A stretch of 64,000 nt of DNA, taken from an uncultured Lachnospiraceae bacterium. Its GTDB lineage: Bacteria; Bacillota; Clostridia; Lachnospirales; Lachnospiraceae. Shown piece by piece: positions 8,422-17,186 of the stretch. The first letter of the stretch is position 1. Each line of letters starts with the position of its first letter. The notes beneath the pieces are model-generated. The model did not search any database. It was given only the letters and a program-made list of their open reading frames with translations, and was not told where the DNA came from. The DNA lies in contig CAJUED010000010.1 of assembly GCA_910585075.1 (NCBI GenBank), positions 2,633 to 66,632 of the forward strand. The letters run 5' to 3'. A program made the position numbers and the translations under genes.

Positions 8422-9207
8422 ATGGGCAGCGTACAATTATTGGATAAAACCAGGAAGATTGGTAAACTACTTCACAACAATAACTCCAGCAAAGTTGTTT
8501 TTAACGACATTTGTTCGGTATTGTGTGAGATATTGTCCTCCAACGTGCTGGTTATCAGCAGAAAGGGAAAGGTGCTTGGAGTAGGGGACGCCTATGGAGT
8601 TGATTCCATCACAGAGCTGATTGTGGATCAGGTGGGCGGCTTTATCGACTCCATGTTAAATGAAAGACTGCTTGCAGTTCTTTCCACCAAGGAGAATGTG
8701 AATCTGGAAACCCTTGGTTTTGAAGCGGAAGATGTGAAGCGGTTCCGGGCGATTATAACCCCCATTGAGATTGCGGGAGAGAGACTGGGAACACTTTTCA
8801 TTTACAAGTGTGCGGACCAGTACGAGATTGACGACATTATTCTGTGTGAGTACGGCACCACCGTGGTAGGGCTTGAGATGCTCCGGGCAGTGAACGAAGA
8901 AAACGCAGAGGAAAGCAGGAAGCTGGCCGTCATCAAATCGGCAATCAACACCTTGTCCTATTCGGAGATGGAGGCGGTGGTTCACATTTTTGAGGAATTA
9001 AACGGCATGGAAGGAATTCTGGTGGCAAGTAAGATTGCGGACAGGGTGGGGATTACCCGTTCCGTTATCGTGAATGCCCTTCGGAAATTCGAAAGCGCCG
9101 GCGTCATTGAGTCCAGATCTTCAGGGATGAAGGGGACTTATATTAAGGTCTTAAATGACATGGTATTTGACGAAGTGGAAAAACTTCGGAAAGAAAACAT
9201 GAAGTAA
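8422..9207 (+). CDS. codY: GTP-sensing global regulator CodY
   Basis: A 261-residue CodY: N-terminal GAF domain that senses branched-chain amino acids (LLDKTRKIGKLL...VLVISRKGKVLG) and C-terminal winged helix (VASKIADRVGITRSVIVNALRKFESAGVIESRSSGMKGTYI, read in two parts). CodY represses stationary-phase, amino acid and often motility genes when GTP and branched-chain amino acids are plentiful. The start ATG at 8422 follows GGAGG at 8411-8415; codons further upstream in frame lack a ribosome site. As in B. subtilis it sits directly before flgB, with its own promoter and terminator. Confidence 0.96.
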   Translation: MGSVQLLDKTRKIGKLLHNNNSSKVVFNDICSVLCEILSSNVLVISRKGKVLGVGDAYGVDSITELIVDQVGGFIDSMLNERLLAVLSTKENVNLETLGFEAEDVKRFRAIITPIEIAGERLGTLFIYKCADQYEIDDIILCEYGTTVVGLEMLRAVNEENAEESRKLAVIKSAINTLSYSEMEAVVHIFEELNGMEGILVASKIADRVGITRSVIVNALRKFESAGVIESRSSGMKGTYIKVLNDMVFDEVEKLRKENMK

Positions 9208-9241
9208 ACTGAATAAAGACATAACGGATTATGGATAAAAT

Positions 9242-9287
9242 AAAAGGATTTATGAGCTTACAGACAGGCGTAAATCCTTTTTCTTTA
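9242..9287 (+). terminator. Terminator after codY
   Basis: AAAAGGATTTA (9242-9252) pairs perfectly with TAAATCCTTTT (9271-9281), followed by a T-rich tail. It separates codY from the fla/che operon. Confidence 0.75.
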
Positions 9288-9299
9288 TTTTTAGATGAA

Positions 9300-9314
9300 A
9301 ATGTCCTGAAAAAA
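9300..9314 (+). promoter_or_regulatory. Possible CodY box upstream of flgB
   Basis: AATGTCCTGAAAAAA matches the CodY consensus at 11 of 15 positions including the core CTGAAAA. It lies about 60 bases before the fla/che -35. CodY represses fla/che in B. subtilis, which makes the site plausible but not proven. Confidence 0.3.
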
Positions 9315-9373
9315 TTTGGGTTTTGGGGAATAAAATAGCAGTGGTTCTGTAAAAGATTTCTATAAAAAAAGTC

Positions 9374-9401
9374 TTGTGTTTTTCACTAAATAAATTATAA
9401 T
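9374..9401 (+). promoter_or_regulatory. Predicted sigma-A promoter of the fla/che operon
   Basis: TTGTGT 9374-9379, spacer of 16, TATAAT 9396-9401; flgB begins 67 bases downstream. No SigD-type promoter (TAAA with GCCGATAA) is seen beside it. Confidence 0.65.
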
Positions 9402-9468
9402 GGAATAGAGTGGGTGAAATAGACTGGAACAGTTTATGTAAATCTATTGTGGAAGGGAGTTTTTTAAA

Positions 9469-9858
9469 ATGATTAACAGCAATGTGTTTGACTACGTGAA
9501 TGTGCTTGGAAGAACCGCAGATGCTGCCTGGAAAAGAAACGAGATTATTGGCAACAATATATCGAATGTAGATACGCCGGGGTATAAGAGGCAGGATATT
9601 GACTTTGAATCCCAGCTGCGTCAGGCTCTGGGGAATTCCAGATATGAGACCGTAGACGCTAAGGTCGCACGCCTTAGAGATACGGAACTCACACCCAGGG
9701 TGTATACGGACAGCGCTAATTTTTCCTATCGTTTAGATGGCAATAATGTTGACATTGACACGGAGGGCGTTACCCTGGCGGCGAACCAGATCAAGTATAA
9801 CGGGTTAATAGACAGTATTAAACAGGAATTTGCTAATTTGAAAATGGTGATTAAGTAA
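9469..9858 (+). CDS. flgB: Flagellar basal-body rod protein FlgB
   Basis: A 129-residue proximal rod protein. The N-terminal rod motif NNISNVDTPGYKRQDIDFE is typical of FlgB/FlgC/FlgE family members, and the C-terminal helix (YNGLIDSIKQEFANLKMVIK) forms the axial coiled coil. It assembles with FlgC and FliE into the rod linking the MS ring to the hook. It is the first gene of the fla/che operon, with GGAAGGGAG ten bases before ATG. Length is normal for Firmicutes. Confidence 0.96.
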   Translation: MINSNVFDYVNVLGRTADAAWKRNEIIGNNISNVDTPGYKRQDIDFESQLRQALGNSRYETVDAKVARLRDTELTPRVYTDSANFSYRLDGNNVDIDTEGVTLAANQIKYNGLIDSIKQEFANLKMVIK

Positions 9859-9872
9859 GGAGGTAAGGAAAC

Positions 9873-10322
9873 ATGAGTTTATTCAGTTCATTTGATATCA
9901 ATGCCTCCGGTATGACGGCGGAGCGTTTCAGGATGGATACCATATCCGAAAATGTGGCAAATGCCGACACCACCAGAACACAGGACGGAACCCCTTACAG
10001 GCGTAAGGTGGTTACCTTTGAACAAAGAGGCGAGAGAGCTAAGACTTTCAGCAGTTTCCTTGGAGATGCCAGCAGCAGATTTAAGGGACAGGGCGTGAGA
10101 GTGGGCAAGGTCATGGAGGATGAATGGACCAATATGAAAATGGTTTACGACCCTTCCCATCCCGATGCGGATGAAAATGGCTATGTTACATATCCCAACG
10201 TGAATATCGTCACTGAAATGACAAACTTAATTGACGCAAGCCGGGCTTTTGAGGCTAACGCCACTGCTTTTGGTGCAAGTAAAAGCATAGCGGTAAAAGG
10301 GCTTGAAATCATACAATCGTAG
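9873..10322 (+). CDS. flgC: Flagellar basal-body rod protein FlgC
   Basis: A 149-residue rod protein with the FlgC signatures FDINASGMTAERFRMDTISENVANADTT (in two parts), YVTYPNVNIVTEMTNLIDASRAFEAN and a C-terminal KGLEIIQS helix. It forms part of the proximal rod together with FlgB. The start follows AAGGAGGTAAGG and lies 14 bases after the flgB stop, so the two are tightly co-translated. Order flgB-flgC-fliE is that of nearly all Firmicute operons. Confidence 0.96.
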   Translation: MSLFSSFDINASGMTAERFRMDTISENVANADTTRTQDGTPYRRKVVTFEQRGERAKTFSSFLGDASSRFKGQGVRVGKVMEDEWTNMKMVYDPSHPDADENGYVTYPNVNIVTEMTNLIDASRAFEANATAFGASKSIAVKGLEIIQS

Positions 10323-10341
10323 GTTAAGGAGGAAGGAATAA

Positions 10342-10659
10342 ATGGATATCACATCACTTTATAATATCTCCTCCGGTGTCATCAAGGAGGCGGCGGAGAA
10401 CGCGGCACAGACAAGGCAGGCGGAATCCACCGGGGAATTCGGAAATTTCTTTCAGAAAGCAATTGAAAGTTTAAATACCACCAACGCTTATCTTTCCGAT
10501 GCGGAAAATGAGAAGCTGCGCTGGGCTTTGGGGGAGACGGATAATACCAATGAACTTGGCATAGCCCTTCAGAAGGCATCGACCGCATTACAGTACACAG
10601 TGGCAGTGCGCGATAAGTTTATTGAGGCATATAAAGAAATTATGCAGATGCAGATTTAA
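10342..10659 (+). CDS. fliE: Flagellar hook-basal body adaptor FliE
   Basis: 105 residues. FliE joins the FliF ring to the FlgB rod and is the first substrate exported through the basal body. The C-terminal half (GIALQKASTALQYTVAVRDKFIEAYKEIMQMQI, split here) carries the conserved FliE helix and the invariant end. A good ribosome site, AAGGAGGAAGGA, precedes ATG. Length and position are as expected. A 118-base gap with a small hairpin separates it from fliF. Confidence 0.94.
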   Translation: MDITSLYNISSGVIKEAAENAAQTRQAESTGEFGNFFQKAIESLNTTNAYLSDAENEKLRWALGETDNTNELGIALQKASTALQYTVAVRDKFIEAYKEIMQMQI

Positions 10660-10777
10660 CAGGGGAGTAAAATACCCTGCAGCAATTGGGGGACTTAACA
10701 CCCCGAAACAGTGGTCAGAGTCATGAGAAGGATTTTGACTTATTACTGGCGGAAATAAACGGAAGAAGGTTTAAGTG

Positions 10778-12382
10778 ATGGCTGAACGTGCTAAGGAACT
10801 TTTAGGAAAGATCCTTGAGTGGTGGAATCGGTTTTCCACCAAACAAAAGACATTTATCATATCGGCAGGGGCGGCAATTATTCTTGCCTTTGCAATTTTA
10901 ATTACGGTATTGACCAGACCCCAGTACGTGGTACTTCTTAACTGTGAGACTACAAAGCAGGCGTCTGAGGTGGCGGAACTATTAGAGGGCGAGGGACTTG
11001 ATTATGAGGTCTCTGACGACGCCTATCAGATTAAAATCAATAAAGACCAGGAGTCCCAGGCCAATCTGCTTCTTGCGGCCAATGATATCCAATCTTATTC
11101 TTATTCCATAGATAAGGTAACGGAGGGCGGCTTCAGTACAACCGAGGCGGATAAGCAAAGGAAATATGAGCTGTATCTGGAGAGCCGTCTGGCAAATGAT
11201 ATTCTTGGGAAGTATTCTTCCATCAAGAGCGCCGCAGTGAAGCTGTACATACCGGAAAGGAGCGGTACATTGATCGACACCGAGGAGGAGTCGGGCATAT
11301 GGATCACGCTTGAGCTTGACGGAGAATTTACAACGGAAAACGCAGCAGGACTGGCAAAGGCGGTGGCGGTTGCAATTGGAAATAAAACCACCGAAAAAAT
11401 TGTTATTCTGGATATCAACAACAACGTTCTTTTTACAGGTGATAATGATTACAGTGCTTCCGGTGCGGCCAGTTCCCAGATGGGGGTAAAGGCCCAATGG
11501 GAAAATAAGGTAAAAAATGACGTCAGACAGGTGATGCTCGGAACCGGCAGCTTTGCCAAGGTGGAAGTGGCGGTTAATCTTGATATGGATTTTTCTTCCA
11601 CGGAAATTACGGATCATCAGTACTATGTGGAGGATGGAAACTCTCAGGGATATCTGGCCTCCCAGAGGACATTCAGTTCGGAATCTGCCAATGCAAACGG
11701 GGATGTACCGGGGACGGATTCAAATGGAGAACAGCCCGAATATGTTTATCAGGATAATACGGAGAGCAATACAAGCACCACCGAGCAGGAGGATAAATAC
11801 CTGCCGTCGGAGCGTATTACCAACCAGAGTATTCTGCCGGGAAGCATCAATTATGACCAGTCCTCCATCTCACTGGCGTGCACCAACATGAATGTGGTCA
11901 GGGAAGAAGATGTACGTTCCCAGGGACTTCTGGACGGAGGTGTTACCTGGGATGAGTATAAGCTCCAGAATGCGGGACGTGAAATGGTGGAAGTCCCGGA
12001 TGAATGGTATCAGCTTGTTGCCAAAGCAACAGGATTCCCAGTGGAAAACATTGCAATTATCGCTTACTCGGAAAATGCGTTTTTTGACAGAGAAGGCTTT
12101 AATATATCCGCATCGGATATCATGCAGATAGTTCTTATTGTTGTGATTCTGGCGTTGCTTGGCTTTGTGGTGTTCAGAAGCATGCGTTCGGAGAAGGAGC
12201 CGGAGCAGCCGGAGGAATTGTCCGTGGAAAATCTGCTTCAGTCCCAGCCGGAGGTTGATATTGGAGATATCGGTATAGAGCAAATCTCCGAAAACAGAAA
12301 ATTAATTGAAAAATTTGTGGATGAAAATCCGGAGGCCGCAGCAAATCTTCTTCGCAACTGGTTGAATGAGGAATGGAGTTGA
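10778..12382 (+). CDS. fliF: Flagellar MS-ring protein FliF
   Basis: 534 residues. It forms the MS ring in the cytoplasmic membrane. One transmembrane segment lies near residues 28-45 (TFIISAGAAIILAFAILITV), then YscJ/FliF ring-building domains (LLNCETTKQASEVAELL, IKSAAVKLYIPERSGTL), a long low-complexity loop around VPGTDSNGEQPEYV, a second transmembrane segment (IMQIVLIVVILALLGFVVF) and a C-terminal tail NLLRNWLNEEWS that binds FliG. The start ATG 10778 is better placed after GAAGAAGG than GTG 10775. Confidence 0.96.
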   Translation: MAERAKELLGKILEWWNRFSTKQKTFIISAGAAIILAFAILITVLTRPQYVVLLNCETTKQASEVAELLEGEGLDYEVSDDAYQIKINKDQESQANLLLAANDIQSYSYSIDKVTEGGFSTTEADKQRKYELYLESRLANDILGKYSSIKSAAVKLYIPERSGTLIDTEEESGIWITLELDGEFTTENAAGLAKAVAVAIGNKTTEKIVILDINNNVLFTGDNDYSASGAASSQMGVKAQWENKVKNDVRQVMLGTGSFAKVEVAVNLDMDFSSTEITDHQYYVEDGNSQGYLASQRTFSSESANANGDVPGTDSNGEQPEYVYQDNTESNTSTTEQEDKYLPSERITNQSILPGSINYDQSSISLACTNMNVVREEDVRSQGLLDGGVTWDEYKLQNAGREMVEVPDEWYQLVAKATGFPVENIAIIAYSENAFFDREGFNISASDIMQIVLIVVILALLGFVVFRSMRSEKEPEQPEELSVENLLQSQPEVDIGDIGIEQISENRKLIEKFVDENPEAAANLLRNWLNEEWS

Positions 12383-12416
12383 TCAGTTGTGGATTTTAAA
12401 AGGAGGTTAAACAGGT

Positions 12417-13433
12417 ATGCCAAAGAATACTGAGGATAAGATACCGGGAATTCAGAAAGCGGCAATTTTATTAATTGCTTTGGGACCCGAGAGGTCAGCG
12501 CTGATTTTTAAGCATCTGAAGGATGAAGAAATCGAGGAACTGACCCTTGAAATAGCAAATACAAGGAGTGTTACTCCTCAGGTAAAGGATGCAATTATAG
12601 ACGAGTTTTACGAAGTCTGCCTTGCCCAGCAGTACATAGCCGAGGGCGGCATCAACTACGCCAAAGAGCTTTTGGAGAAGGCCCTTGGCAACGAGAAGGC
12701 AATGGACGTGATTGGAAAGCTGACAGCATCCCTTCAGGTCAAGCCTTTCGAGTTTGTGCGTAAGACGGACGCGTCTCAGCTTCTTAACTTTATACAGGAT
12801 GAGCACCCTCAGACAATAGCGCTTATTTTGTCCTATCTTGCGCCTCAGCAGGCAGCGCTGATTATTTCGGCTCTGCCCCCTGAACAGCAGTCGGATGTGG
12901 CGAAGCGTATTGCCGTGATGGACAGAACCAGCCCGGATGTTGTGAAAGAGGTTGAGAAAGTGCTTGAATCAAAACTTGCATCCTTAGTAAATCAGGACTA
13001 CACCATTATTGGTGGCGTGGATGCCGTAGTGGAAATCTTAAATACGGTGGACAGAGGTACGGAGAAACATATTATGGAAACTCTGGAAGTGGAGGATCCG
13101 GAATTGGCGGACGAGATCAGAAAGAAGATGTTTGTATTCGAGGATATCCTTCTTCTGGACGACCGTGCTATTCAGAGAGTGCTGCGTGAGGTTGACAACA
13201 ATGACCTGGCTCTTTCCCTTAAGGGAGGCAATGAGCAGGTACAGACTGCAATCTTTAATAACCTTTCCAAGCGTCTTGCTGTTATGATCAAGGAGGACAT
13301 GGAATTCATGGGTCCTGTCCGTATGAAAGATGTTGAGGAAGCCCAGCAGAAGATAGTGGGCGTCATAAGGAGACTGGAGGAAGCAGGAGAAATCGTGATT
13401 TCCAGAGGTGGAGGTGACGAGATCGTTGTATAG
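12417..13433 (+). CDS. fliG: Flagellar motor switch protein FliG
   Basis: A 338-residue C-ring protein that binds FliF at the N terminus, FliM in the middle (EHPQTIALILSYL) and MotA through the charged C-terminal helix (VFEDILLLDDRAIQRVLREVD with conserved Asp and Arg). Rotation torque is generated at this interface. The start follows AAAGGAGG. Length is normal. The 3' end overlaps the fliH reading frame, so fliH translation is probably coupled to it. Confidence 0.97.
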   Translation: MPKNTEDKIPGIQKAAILLIALGPERSALIFKHLKDEEIEELTLEIANTRSVTPQVKDAIIDEFYEVCLAQQYIAEGGINYAKELLEKALGNEKAMDVIGKLTASLQVKPFEFVRKTDASQLLNFIQDEHPQTIALILSYLAPQQAALIISALPPEQQSDVAKRIAVMDRTSPDVVKEVEKVLESKLASLVNQDYTIIGGVDAVVEILNTVDRGTEKHIMETLEVEDPELADEIRKKMFVFEDILLLDDRAIQRVLREVDNNDLALSLKGGNEQVQTAIFNNLSKRLAVMIKEDMEFMGPVRMKDVEEAQQKIVGVIRRLEEAGEIVISRGGGDEIVV

Positions 13434-14286
13434 TAATCTTTACAAGGCGGGCTGGGTCATGATGGACAGCGACGCCCGTGTGATTGATACAAATGAACTG
13501 GTGGAGTCTAAGCTGAAGGAAATGTCGGCCTTGCAGGCAGCAAGGGAAGAAGGCGCCATGGAGGGTGAGGAGGGCTTTAACCCTGGAATTGACCCTGAGG
13601 TGGTGGATGCGCTGCTTGCCAAAGACGGCGGGGAGAGTATCCTCAAAAGCGCAGCCATGAAGGAAAAGGCGGCTCTTGACCAGGAGCTTGAGGAGACCAG
13701 AAAAGAGCTGGATACACTGAAAACCCAGGCGGCGCATATGCTTCAGAACGCCAACGCCCAAATCGAGAGAATGCGGGTGGACGCTCTGACAAAAGCAAAG
13801 GAGCAGGGATATCAGCAGGGCTATGATGAAGGAATGGCCCAGGCCCAGGCCTTAAAGGATGAATACATCCAAAGGAAGGAAGAACTTGAACAGGAGTATG
13901 AACGCACGATTCTGGAGTTAGAACCCCTGTTCATTGAGAACCTGACGGAAATATACGAGCATATTTTCAAGGTGGATTTAAGCGGGCATGAGCAGATAGT
14001 AACCAATCTGCTGATTGATACCATGCAGAAAATGAATTATGCCAAGAGTTTTATCGTACATGTATCGAAGAAGGACTACCCGAAGGTAAGCGGTCAGAAA
14101 GAGAGAATCCAGGAGGAAACAGGCACTTTGGCGGAGAATCTTGAGATTATCACGGACGTAACCCTGGCAGAATCCCAGTGTATGATTGAAACGGAGGGCG
14201 GTATTTATGACTGCTCCCTTGGAACGCAGCTTGAGGAGCTCAAAAGAAAATTACGGCTCCTTTCTTATAAACAGAGGCGCATGTAG
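13414..14286 (+). CDS. fliH: Flagellar export stalk protein FliH
   Basis: About 290 residues. FliH regulates the FliI ATPase and anchors it to the C ring. The protein begins with the Lachnospiraceae-type SLYSNLYKAGWV, contains a long coiled coil (about residues 85-190) with the segment QGYQQGYDEGMAQAQALKDEY, and ends in a FliH/YscL domain. The start is uncertain: GTG 13408, GTG 13414 and TTG 13426 are all in frame within the last bases of fliG; GGAGG at 13410-13414 best suits TTG 13426, the other two being equally open. The family is assigned by position and domain pattern. Confidence 0.85.
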   Translation: MTRSLYSNLYKAGWVMMDSDARVIDTNELVESKLKEMSALQAAREEGAMEGEEGFNPGIDPEVVDALLAKDGGESILKSAAMKEKAALDQELEETRKELDTLKTQAAHMLQNANAQIERMRVDALTKAKEQGYQQGYDEGMAQAQALKDEYIQRKEELEQEYERTILELEPLFIENLTEIYEHIFKVDLSGHEQIVTNLLIDTMQKMNYAKSFIVHVSKKDYPKVSGQKERIQEETGTLAENLEIITDVTLAESQCMIETEGGIYDCSLGTQLEELKRKLRLLSYKQRRM

Positions 14287-14354
14287 GAAAAGCCGCTTTG
14301 CGGTATGTGGTCTTGCGCAACTTAAGAAATAAATAAGAGAGGGCGGAATATAAA

Positions 14355-15683
14355 TTGACGGTACCAGCAATTAATTTTGAAAAATATAAAAGTGTGTTAG
14401 ACGAGTCTCTCTTTAAGGTCAGCGGCAAGGTGGTAAACGTAGTAGGCCTTACCATTGAGTCAGCAGGTCCGGCAGCAAAGCTTGGGGATATCTGCATGGT
14501 CTATCCTGTGGAGGGAGGCCGTGACGCCAATCCTTCTCCGGCTGAAATAGTGGGCTTTAAAGAGGGGAAGAATCTTTTGATGCCCTATCGGAATGTGGAG
14601 GGAATCGGCCCCGGGAGTATTGTGGAAAATACCGGGGCTCCTTTAAAAGTTAGGGTGGATGGCGGGCTGCTTGGTCATGTTCTTGACGGCCTTGGACATC
14701 CGGATACGGGAGAGGAACCCACAGGGGAGGAATATACGGTGGAGGCCAAGCCCCCTGACCCTATGGCCAGAAAGATTATCGACGAGGTTCTGCCCCTTGG
14801 AGTAAAAGCAGTGGACGGCCTGATTACGGTGGGAAAGGGTCAGAGAATCGGTATATTTGCCGGCTCGGGCGTGGGAAAATCCACGCTTATGGGTATGTTT
14901 GCGAGAAATACCAAAGCGGACATCAATGTCATTGCTCTGATTGGAGAGCGTGGCAGAGAGGTTCGGGAATTTATAGAGAGAGATTTAGGGCCGGAGGGCA
15001 TGAAAAGGTCGGTGGTAGTGGTGGCAACCTCCGATAAACCTGCCCTGGAACGTAAAAAAGCGGCCCAGACGGCAACCGCTATAGCGGAATATTTCAGAGA
15101 CCAGGGGAAGGACGTCCTTTTGATGATGGACTCTCTTACCCGTTTTTCTATGGCCCAGCGGGAGATTGGCCTTGCCAGCGGAGAGCCGCCTGTGTCAAGA
15201 GGGTATCCGCCCAGTGTGTATTCTGAAATGCCCAAGCTCTTAGAGCGGGCGGGAAGGTCGGATAAGGGCTCCATTACCGGATTATATACGGTCTTGGTGG
15301 ATGGCGATGATTTTAACGAGCCGATCACAGATACCGCAAGAAGTATCTTAGACGGGCATATTATGCTGGATAGGAAGTTAGCCCACAAGAATCATTATCC
15401 CGCTATCGACGTACTACAGAGCATATCGAGGTGTATGAGCCAGATTGCGGACAGAGACCACAAAAGCTATGCCGGCAAGCTGAAAAATGTACTTGCAACT
15501 TACACCGAGGCGGAGGATTTGATCAATATCGGCGCTTATAAGTCCGGCAGCAATCCGGAGATTGATTATGCAATCCAAAAAATCGGAGAGGTGAATCAGT
15601 TCCTGATGCAGAATGTGGAAGATAAACTGACCTTTGAGGAGTCCGTAAAGCTGTTAAAAGAAATTTTTGTAAGCGGAGAGTAA
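14355..15683 (+). CDS. fliI: Flagellar export ATPase FliI
   Basis: 442 residues, F1-beta-like ATPase that powers flagellar type III export. It has Walker A GSGVGKSTL, Walker B DVLLMMDSLTRFSMAQREI, and the export-ATPase block SEMPKLLERAGRSDKGSIT. The start is TTG at 14355 behind a GAGGGCGG element. Genes on both sides encode its partners FliH and FliJ. Length is normal and the sequence is intact. Confidence 0.97.
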   Translation: MTVPAINFEKYKSVLDESLFKVSGKVVNVVGLTIESAGPAAKLGDICMVYPVEGGRDANPSPAEIVGFKEGKNLLMPYRNVEGIGPGSIVENTGAPLKVRVDGGLLGHVLDGLGHPDTGEEPTGEEYTVEAKPPDPMARKIIDEVLPLGVKAVDGLITVGKGQRIGIFAGSGVGKSTLMGMFARNTKADINVIALIGERGREVREFIERDLGPEGMKRSVVVVATSDKPALERKKAAQTATAIAEYFRDQGKDVLLMMDSLTRFSMAQREIGLASGEPPVSRGYPPSVYSEMPKLLERAGRSDKGSITGLYTVLVDGDDFNEPITDTARSILDGHIMLDRKLAHKNHYPAIDVLQSISRCMSQIADRDHKSYAGKLKNVLATYTEAEDLINIGAYKSGSNPEIDYAIQKIGEVNQFLMQNVEDKLTFEESVKLLKEIFVSGE

Positions 15684-15726
15684 TCTTTAAGCTCAATTTT
15701 ATTGTCGTGACGGAGAGAAGTGACAG

Positions 15727-16167
15727 ATGGCAAGATTCAGATACCGGATGCAGAGTATCCTGAACATCAAGGAAAAAATGGAAGAACAGGCCAAAATGGA
15801 TTTTGCGGCCGCCAGAATGCATCTGGACGAGGAAGAAGAAAAACTGCAGGTACTTTATAATAGGAAGGAATCCTATGAAAATAAAGGCAGAGAGCTTCAA
15901 AAGGACAGCTTAAAGGTTCTGGAAATTCTGGAAAACAGGGACGCCATTGCGATAATGGATGAATTTATTATGGTCCAGAAACAGCAGATTAAGCTGGCTG
16001 AGGACAGACTGGAGGCGGCCCGCCGGAAGCTGCAGCTTGCAAGGCAGGAGAGTAAAACCCAGGAAAGGCTTAAGGAAAAGGCCTTTGAGGTATTTATCCA
16101 TGAGGAGAATGCAAGGGAAGCCAAGGAGATAGATGAGCTCACCAGTTATACCCACGGACGAAAATAG
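15727..16167 (+). CDS. fliJ: Flagellar export chaperone FliJ
   Basis: 146 residues, almost entirely coiled coil (FRYRMQSILNIKEKMEEQAK at the N terminus is the classical FliJ start). FliJ sits in the centre of the FliI hexamer and couples it to the export gate FlhA. Identification rests on this N-terminal pattern, length and position between fliI and the MotE-like gene. No membrane segment. Confidence 0.9.
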   Translation: MARFRYRMQSILNIKEKMEEQAKMDFAAARMHLDEEEEKLQVLYNRKESYENKGRELQKDSLKVLEILENRDAIAIMDEFIMVQKQQIKLAEDRLEAARRKLQLARQESKTQERLKEKAFEVFIHEENAREAKEIDELTSYTHGRK

Positions 16168-16217
16168 CATGAATGCCTGCTCCAATTTGCGGGTCATTGA
16201 CAGCATGGAGGATTATT

Positions 16218-17102
16218 ATGCCAATAGATGAGGAAATGAGCTTTGATGACGCGAAATTAGAAAAAAAGCGTCTCAAGGAAGAAAAGAAGAAATTAAAACA
16301 GGAACAGAAAGAACAGAGAAAGGCAGCGAAGGCAAGGGCAAAAGAAATCGCGGATCAGGAAGAAGAACTGGTGGACGGAGAAAGTACGGGCGCCGGATCG
16401 GTTTTCCTTGTCACATTTATCATTGTACTTATCTGGGTTGCCATACTGTGCCTGATCATCAAACTGGATTTCGGCGGATTTGGAAGTAATGTGCTGACTC
16501 CCATTTTAAAGGATGTGCCTGTGCTTAACATGATTCTGCCAAACGCGGCGGATACGGGAGTCCCGGAGGGAGAGGAAGAAGAAGGTTACGGCGGCTACAC
16601 GGACCTGCGGGAAGCAGTGGATTATATCAAGGAGCTGGAACTTGAGTTAGAGCGGGCTCAGTCCTCCCAGTCGGATACATCTGCCGAGGTGGATGAGCTT
16701 AAGGCTGAGGTGGACCGTCTTAAGACTTTTGAGGACAGCCAGGTGGAATTCCAGAGGATTAAAACGGAGTTCTATGAGGAAGTGGTTTATGCGGACAAAG
16801 GCCCCGGCATAGAGGAGTATAAGAAGTATTATGAGCAGATGGACCCGGCAACCGCAGAATATCTTTATAAGCAGGTAGTCGGACAGACTGCGGAGAGCGC
16901 CGAGATTGAGGAATATGCAAAGACTTATTCCGCCATGAAACCCAAGGCGGCAGCCGCGATTTTGGCGGAAATGACAGATAATCTGGATTTGGCAGTCAGA
17001 ATACTGGGTGCAATGGAAGCAGACGGCAGAGCCAAAATTTTGGAGGCAATGGACCCTGAAATTGCGGCACGGATCACCAAAATTATGGATCCTGAACCTT
17101 AA
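16218..17102 (+). CDS. MotE-like flagellar protein (YlxF position)
   Basis: 294 residues. A charged coiled-coil N terminus (KKRLKEEKKKLKQEQKEQRK) is followed by one transmembrane segment (VFLVTFIIVLIWVAILCLII), a periplasm-side type coiled coil, and a C-terminal MgtE_N-like/MotE domain with repeated A(A/E)ILAEM... and KILEAMDPEIAARITKIMDP motifs. MotE proteins chaperone MotB and are structural parts of the stator environment in other bacteria. B. subtilis has ylxF at exactly this place. The start ATG at 16218 has TGGAGGA upstream; earlier in-frame codons have none. The role is inferred from family and position. Confidence 0.85.
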   Translation: MPIDEEMSFDDAKLEKKRLKEEKKKLKQEQKEQRKAAKARAKEIADQEEELVDGESTGAGSVFLVTFIIVLIWVAILCLIIKLDFGGFGSNVLTPILKDVPVLNMILPNAADTGVPEGEEEEGYGGYTDLREAVDYIKELELELERAQSSQSDTSAEVDELKAEVDRLKTFEDSQVEFQRIKTEFYEEVVYADKGPGIEEYKKYYEQMDPATAEYLYKQVVGQTAESAEIEEYAKTYSAMKPKAAAAILAEMTDNLDLAVRILGAMEADGRAKILEAMDPEIAARITKIMDPEP

Positions 17103-17186
17103 AAAATCTGTTTCCTTGACCGATATAAATGATGTACCTTGAAAAAGAGTCCGAAAAGGACTTATAAAGACAGGAGGGATGTGTAA

